Made by a program: the position numbers and the translations under genes. Below the pieces are notes generated by a model. The model made no database searches. It was not told the DNA's origin and worked only from the letters and a program-made list of their open reading frames with translations. From Fremontodendron californicum (taxonomy: Eukaryota > Streptophyta > Magnoliopsida > Malvales > Malvaceae): DNA of 64,000 nucleotides. The stretch is from contig JAULJL010000032.1 of NCBI GenBank assembly GCA_030761205.1, positions 6,267,134 to 6,331,133 on the forward strand, read 5' to 3'. Every line of letters begins with the position of its first letter. Positions within the stretch are counted from its first letter, which is position 1. Positions 58,776-64,000 of this stretch are shown one piece after another.

Positions 58776-58845
58776 GTGGAGAGTGGGATTTGAACCCACG
58801 CCTTTTCGGACCAGAACCGCCTTAGACCAACTCGGCCATCTCCAC
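58776..58845 (-). tRNA. tRNA-Leu relic lacking the anticodon
   Basis: On minus, the 7-bp acceptor stem (GTGGAGA with TCTCCAC), D arm (GCCGAGTTGGTCTAAGGC), long variable arm (TCCGAAAAGGC) and T arm (GTGGG TTCAAAT CCCAC) are all present, as in plant class II tRNA-Leu. Between D arm and variable arm only GGTTCTGG remains. The 5' strand of the anticodon stem and the anticodon are missing, about 10 nt, so the gene is 70 bp instead of about 80. It cannot decode and is almost certainly a pseudogene. Confidence 0.8.
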
Positions 58846-59033
58846 CTCTGTTGCCCCCGGATTACATTTATATTTTTCCATTTTGGAATGGGAAATCCTG
58901 AACCCCATGATGGAAGAACTGCTGGGAATTCTCTGAAGAAATAGATAAGGGATTAGATTATTAGTTAGTAACTTCTCAAAGGCAGAATCATAGGACTGTT
59001 AATCTTATTTTAAGAAAGTTTTGTTGTCCCAAC

Positions 59034-59189
59034 TTATGTTACTTGGACTCGGATGTGAGTGTCCGATACGGGTATATTTAATTTTTTCTTTGATTTCGGA
59101 TCATATCCACATACCTATATCCGAATATGCGTCGGACACAGGTGTCGGACACGGATATTTTAAGAAAAATAAAAAGTCGGAGCAACATA
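59034..59189 (+). mobile_element. CTATGTTACTC MITE, copy upstream of PMT2
   Basis: It starts TTATGTTACTTGGACTCGG and ends AAGTCGGAGCAACATA. It is shorter than the intron copies, missing part of the middle. Confidence 0.85.
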
Positions 59190-59728
59190 AATCTCAACTC
59201 CCGAAAGGCTTTTCTAAATGAAGTACATCATGTTGCTGCATTCATGTTACATAAAAAAATCTCAAGAAGCAAAATAAACGATGAATTGAATGCGATTGAG
59301 GAGAATATAGGAGATATGGTTGCTGGATGGATTTCTTCCATTGATGACAACAGTTTGTGGATTCTAGAAATATCCGGATTCGGGTGAGTGTCAGATACGA
59401 GTAAGTGTCCGACACTAATATGCTCAATTTTTTTTAAAAAAAAAAATTCATATATTTGAAAGATCATATCTATATCCAAATATTTGTTGGATAAAAGTGT
59501 CGGACATGAATAAACGATGACTCCATAACTGCGTCTAAACAAAGCTATTGAAGAAACCTTTGGTGTGAAAATTGTGGATGAAGAAAAGAGACTCCAATGC
59601 TATGTTCGTGGATTAATGCTTTTGATCAAGTGCCTGTGGTGGAGTGGAAGAGACAATTGCATTGCACCAAAGGAAAAGCTGGTGAAACCCGATCCAATTT
59701 TGATCAAACAACTGCCAAAGGCAGTTTA
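59190..59728 (+). pseudogene. Unidentified coding remnant split by a MITE
   Basis: 59193-59370 reads RKAFLNEVHHVAAFMLHKKI, then RSKINDELNAIEENIGDMVA and GWISSIDDNSLWILE. After a decayed MITE copy (59371-59512) the sequence resumes with AIEETFGVKIVDEEKRLQCY, then VRGLMLLIKCLWWSG and KPDPILIKQLPKAV, ending in TAA (about 59726). The composition and helical pattern look like real protein, and the two parts are probably one former exon. I do not recognise the family. There is no start codon in context and the frame is broken by the insertion. Confidence 0.5.
59371..59512 (+). mobile_element. CTATGTTACTC MITE, decayed copy
   Basis: The body keeps GGATTCGGGTGAGTGTC, AAGTGTCCGACAC, ATATTTGAAAGATCATAT and GTGTCGGACATG in family order. 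Both inverted ends are lost. Confidence 0.65.
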
Positions 59729-59775
59729 ATTTTCCCTCCAATGGTCGTTAACTGCCAAGACATTTTTAAATGTGT

Positions 59776-61225
59776 TTAAAATGTTGGCAGTTAACAAAAG
59801 AAAAGATAAATAACTTTCCTGAGATGATAGTTTTTCGGTGAAAATAGACAACTTCCGTTTGTGATTTTGTCTTCAATCAGTAAATCAAAACGATTTCCGC
59901 ATTGAAAAACATCCTGTAAGTCACGTTTAATTTTGTATTTGTTTATAAATTATATACGATAATCAACAGGAATGATGAGCCTGGTCTTTGGGATTAGGTA
60001 AGGGGAAGAAAACAAAAGGCATGCATGTTACAAATTAAAATTTGTTGAAAAACAGGCTATGTATGGTGCCACTGCTATAAATTATATGACTGTCATACAG
60101 GGTTGGAAACAAAAGAAATTAAAAAGAAAAAGAAAAAAGATTTACTAATACTATTTTCTTTCACCTGTTGCTGGATAAAGCTTGTTCTAATTCCAAGGAT
60201 TATTAGGCAGGAGTTGTGGACCATTTTTCCAGGCTTCCATTAGCGACTCAACTGTGTAATATAGTTTTCCACTGAACAACAATCACTCATATTTGGCACC
60301 ATTTAACATTGTTGTTGGCAAAAATTTTTAGATCAAAAGTTGCTTTTCATCGCAAACGCAATGTTAAACTGGTAAAAAAAATTAACTTTTGCGGTTGAAA
60401 TCATAATTTGACAACTCAAATTAAAAAGTCAACATAACGGAGCTTTTAGATTTTAGAAGCTGCTTTCGGATAAAATTATTTTATTATCATCACATCTCTA
60501 AACTTTTATTATTTTAAACATAATTTTTTTTTTTTTGAGATTTCAATTTCTCACAATATTTTTTCAGAGTAATATCAAACACTTAAAAATTCTTAAATAA
60601 CATTTTTTCACCACATTTTTTTTAATCCAAATTTTCAATGCTATACTAGTTAATGGGGTGTTGTTCATCAAAGTTTCTTCCACATTCTCAAATGGCATAC
60701 CTTTAAGCTTAAGAGCCAATTCCAGCCTCCTAGTTTTAAATAACTTAAATTGGACTGGTGGAAGCTCTATCTTCTGTAACTTAACTCTTAAATCTTTGCT
60801 CACCCATGCCAAAAAGGAAATGGTATGACCTAAGCGAGCCACTGATCAACAGTAAGCACCTAGCAAAATTCCAGCTCATTTCTTTTAACCCTTTCTAAGA
60901 TACCAAAAGTCAGATAGCATGTAAATTTTTTTTTTATTAACAAAAGAGATTGCAATTGAGAATATAAAAAGAAGTCGTAGACATTTTCGAATTTCAAACT
61001 TAATGAATGTAATTTGACTGCATTAATTAATTGGATTAAGTCTCGAATTCAATATCTGTATTTTATCTTCATTGGTGCTAAGCTCGTTGATCAAGTTCTA
61101 ATACCACAGCAGCATCATAAGAAATCCGAAAACAATAAAAAAGTACATAACTATTGAATTAGTCGATTAACAACTAAAATATTAATTGCTATAACCAAAA
61201 ATCATTGGAGCAACTTGTTGTCTAG
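59776..61225. other. Intergenic region with one open frame of coding-like composition
   Basis: Mostly AT-rich. On minus, 60564-60842 (92 codons) includes VKLQKIELPPVQFKLFKTRR and LELALKLKGMPFENVEETLM, which look protein-like, but there is no recognisable family, and the end runs into a poly-T region. It may be gene debris. Around 60290-60520 a MITE-like stretch (GGCACCATTTAACATTG) is possible. Confidence 0.3.
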
Positions 61226-61432
61226 TCCCGTAACTTCGGGAGAAGTGGTGCCTCCTTATAAAAGGGGTCACAGTGATCAGATCCGGACGACTGTTTACCA
61301 AAAACACAGGTCTTCACAAAGTCGTAAGACTATGTATAAGGACTGATGCATGTCTAGTGCCAGAAAGTTAAGGAAGTTGGTGACCTGATGATAGGGGAAC
61401 CGACGACCGAAGCCTCGATGAACGGCGGCGGT
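61226..61432 (+). rRNA. Plastid 23S rRNA fragment in nuclear DNA (NUPT)
   Basis: The run CCCGTAACTTCGGGAGAAG, then CGACTGTTTACCAAAAACAC, AAAGTCGTAAGAC, AAGGAAGTTGGTGACCTGAT and GACCGAAGCC with GAACGGCGGC, is the conserved domain IV/V region of bacterial-type 23S rRNA and agrees with the plastid version. It differs from the plastid gene mainly by C-to-T and G-to-A changes (for example GTGATCAGATCCGG). It is cut at 61432 by the copia LTR. The left border is approximate. Not a functional rRNA gene. Confidence 0.85.
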
Positions 61433-62475
61433 TGTTAGATATCAATATATTTATTTAAGTGTACTTATACGAAATATGCATTTCAATACGTAGGATGTCG
61501 TAATTACATACACGGTGTATATTTACATACACAATTGATATTAATTTGAATGAGAAATTAGTCTCATTGGACACCCACTTGAAGAAGAATAAAGTTGGTT
61601 GAAGGTGTGGTAGGTAGTATATCCCACATAGAACAAAGTATAGCTTTAGCTTATAATTTATAGTTTATATAAGCTAGTGTTCCATGTTTGGTTGGGCACC
61701 AAGGGGCACCCAAGTTTTGTGGTGGGTGAGGACCTACACAACTTGGGCTGGACCACACACGCGCGCACCACCGAGCTGAGCTGGGTCGGACCAGATCGAG
61801 CCTGTTGCATTATCTATCTTTTTGCTGCCCAACCATCCAATCAGATTTTTGTCCGAATGATTATGTTTGTTCGGTCCTTGACCGAACCGGTGTTTCTAGA
61901 AGATTACCTTTTTGGATTGGTCAAGTCGGTTCGGTGTTGTGCATGACCGAACCGGTTCGGTGCTTGGGACCTGTCTGTTCTGACCGAACAAATTCCTCCC
62001 AACAGATGCACTTTCTCCGAACAGGTTTTCTGCCCTCTTTAAATACAGACGTTTTGTATCTGTTTTACTCACTCAATCAGATTAAAATATTTCTTCTCTT
62101 CCTTCGGTTCTTTTCTTTGCTGTGTTGAGAGAGAGTCCGACATCTTCTTGGTTCGATGAGTTGCTTGGAGTGTGCCATCTAGAGCAACGTTTATCGAGAA
62201 GGCCTGGGAGACGATTTGCATATATCTGCAAGCACCTTTGAGGCAGGCAAAATTCGTCTTAAGATCAGAGGTGAAACCTTGACTAGATATTGATTTTTTC
62301 AAATCAATTCCTGTAAGTTTTTCGTAAATTCGATTCTGTACTTGTTTGAAGTCGGTGTTATATTTCTTGTAAGTTCTTATTGATTTATATTGAAATTCAT
62401 TTCTTTATTTCTGTTTCTTTATATATGTTTTTATTTTCGGTATTTGTAATAATTAGTATATTTTATTCTCCAACA
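61433..62475 (+). repeat. Probable 5' LTR of the copia element
   Basis: It begins TGTTAGATATC exactly where the 23S rRNA similarity ends, and TCCAACA at 62475 gives matching TGTT...AACA ends (about 1043 bp). TTTAAATA near 62038 could be the TATA box. The PBS after 62475 was not recognised, so the right border is less sure. Confidence 0.55.
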
Positions 62476-62931
62476 TTCTTAAGACGGATTTTTCTTTTAT
62501 TCTTTTTATATCGGTTTTAACATTACTGTTTGTTAACTTATTTCATACTGACTTCTTTGAATTATTTGTTCCCGCATATTATTTACAATTGTTTGCTGTT
62601 TATAGTACATGTAGTTATAATTTTGCTACTGTTTCGTTTATTAACAATCTTTGGTTGCGTCATTGTTATAACTTGCTTATTGACTTCGGTTTGTTTGTGT
62701 GATTTTCATATTGTTATATCTCTTTTATACTATTTTGTTTTGTTGAGTTATATATATTTTTATATATATTTCCACGTACTGTTAGTAACAGATTTTATAG
62801 TTTCTGTTTTCTTTAATATATTTATATATATATATATATAGTGTATTCTTTTTGCTTATTAAATACATTACTTTTTAGTAGTATATTTTTATAAACTATT
62901 CGAGTTGGTCCTGTTATTCTTGAAATAACAG

Positions 62932-64000
62932 ATGGCTGAAACATCTACCAATACTGCTAGTGTGCCTGTTGCGCCACAACTTCTACATGTCTCACATGGT
63001 GAGAGATCCGAAAAGTTCAATGGTCTGGACTTTAAACGACGGCAGCAAAAGATGTTGTTCTATCTGACCACCCTCAATCTAGCCAAGTTCTTACGAGAGG
63101 AGGCTCCGACTTTGAACGAGGGAGAAACCGATACTACAATTGTAGCCTCGGTAGATGCATGGAAGCATCCTGACTTCCTATGCAAGAACTACATCCTCAA
63201 TGGTTTGGACAAGACGTTATACAACGTGTATAGTCCAATAAAGACAGCGAAAGAGCTGTAGGAGTCCTTGAAAAGGAAATACAGAACCGAGGATGCCGGC
63301 ACAAAGAAATTTATGGTTGGCCGGTTTCTGGATTTCAAGATGGTGGACTCGAAAACCATTATAAGTCAAGTCCAAGAGTTTCGATTGATTCTCCATGAGA
63401 TTTTTGCCGAGGGAATGACTCTTAGTGAATCATTCGAAACGGTGGCTTTGATAGAGAAACTCCCTCCTTCGTGGAAGGATTTCAAGAACTATCTAAAGCA
63501 CAATCGAAAGGAGATGACTTTAGAAGACTTGATCATTCGGTTAAGGATCGAGGAGGATAACTGTGGTTCAGAGGGGAGGGTCAAAGTCCAGACCATGGAA
63601 GCCAAAGCGAATGTTATTGAACATTCGAAAAAGGCCAACAAGAGGAAATTCGTTGGTTCAAGTTCTTCCCAAGCTAAGAAGGGAACGGATTTTCGGAAGT
63701 TCACGGGAACTTGTTTCAATTGCAACAAGTCCGGACACCGTGCAAATGACTGCCGACAGAACAAGAAGAAGAAAGCTCAAGCCAACCTGGTTGATGATTT
63801 TGAGCTCGCTACTGTTGTATCACAAGTGAACTTGGTGGAGAATCCTAAGATGTGGTGGGTTGATACCGGGGCCATTTGTCATGTATGTTTTGATAGGAAG
63901 AGTTTCACCCAATACAAAGAAGCTGCTGCTGATGACAACTGTTTATGGGAAACTTTACAGTCTACAAGGTACGAGACCATGGAAAGGTGGTTCTCAAGAT
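62932..64000 (+). pseudogene. Copia gag and protease start (stop codon and frameshift)
   Basis: ATG at 62932 (MAETSTNTASVPVAP). Copia gag follows: KFNGLDFKRRQQKMLFYLTT, YILNGLDKTLYNVYSPIKTA, FMVGRFLDFKMVDSKTIISQ and LPPSWKDFKNYLKHNRKEMT. A zinc knuckle CFNCNKSGHRANDC (about 63715) and the protease motif WWVDTGAICHVC (about 63850) come next. A TAG at 63259-63261 replaces the Trp expected in KELWESL. Near 63940 the frame shifts: NCLWETLQS continues in another frame as LFMGNFTVYKVRDHGKVVLK. The copy is therefore inactive as it stands. The integrase and RT lie beyond the window. Confidence 0.9.

Larger units (their letters stand above)
61433..64000 (+). mobile_element. 5' part of a Ty1/copia LTR retrotransposon
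   Basis: A probable 5' LTR (61433-62475), a leader and a gag-protease region on plus run to the window edge. The left border falls inside plastid 23S rRNA sequence. The 3' half and other LTR lie to the right. Confidence 0.85.

Noticed and set aside
58776..58845. Functional tRNA-Leu gene
   Set aside because: The anticodon and half of its stem are absent, so it cannot act in translation.
1..64000. CRISPR arrays, operons, prophage or bacterial systems
   Set aside because: The window is plant nuclear DNA with spliceosomal introns and retrotransposons. The tandem arrays present lack unique spacers and belong to transposons.

Overview
The window is nuclear DNA of a flowering plant, most likely a eudicot. 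Host genes are spread out, split by many small introns with GT/AG borders and sitting in very AT-rich DNA, and most of the sequence between and inside them is transposable elements. I cannot name the species. Codons, splice sites and element borders were read by hand from the sequence. Homologies come from memory of the protein families; no database was searched.

Layout, left to right. 1-479: the 3' end of a Ty3/gypsy chromovirus (integrase/chromodomain end plus a 304-bp LTR), inserted antisense in an intron of the next gene. 518-2603 (-): six exons of a conserved plant protein of unknown function with one N-terminal membrane segment; its 3' part lies outside the window. 2.6-14 kb: a dense field of non-autonomous DNA transposons, several with clean target-site duplications (TSDs), including a Mutator-like MITE nested inside a hAT-like element. 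14094-15287 (-): a single-exon class I TCP transcription factor (TCP14-like). 18.8-20.3 kb: a decayed Ty1/copia fragment. 23359-28408 (-): a complete ten-exon NAP1-related histone chaperone (NRP1/NRP2), with a hAT-like insertion in its last intron and telo-box motifs at its 5' end. 28767-30343: a hAT-like element carrying two G-rich minisatellite arrays.

31.2-50.2 kb is a nested transposon block. An old, degenerate minus-strand Ty3/gypsy element (Tat/Ogre-like) is interrupted by a young 9.66-kb Tekay/Del-type chromovirus (33329-42985, TSD TATGT) and by a hAT-like element (44228-45015, TSD GTTTGTGC). It is followed by a 3.56-kb CACTA element (45822-49382) that carries intron-containing pieces of at least two host genes: a kinesin-like calmodulin-binding protein (KCBP/KIN-14E) and the N-terminal domain of a MUSTANG-type gene. 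A second, rearranged piece of the old gypsy gag lies to its right.

51020-57302 (-) is a complete six-exon PMT2-like putative methyltransferase of the Golgi. Every one of its five coding introns contains a copy of the same ~160-200-bp Mutator-like MITE, and its 5'UTR intron contains a hAT-like element. Upstream are a tRNA-Leu relic lacking its anticodon (58776-58845), an unidentified coding remnant split by another MITE copy, a plastid 23S rRNA fragment (61226-61432) and the 5' half of a Ty1/copia element inserted in that plastid fragment (61433 to the window end).

The host genes have unrelated jobs (unknown, transcription, histone chaperoning, cell-wall/Golgi methylation) and form no pathway. 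The main biology here is transposon nesting, gene capture and intron colonisation.
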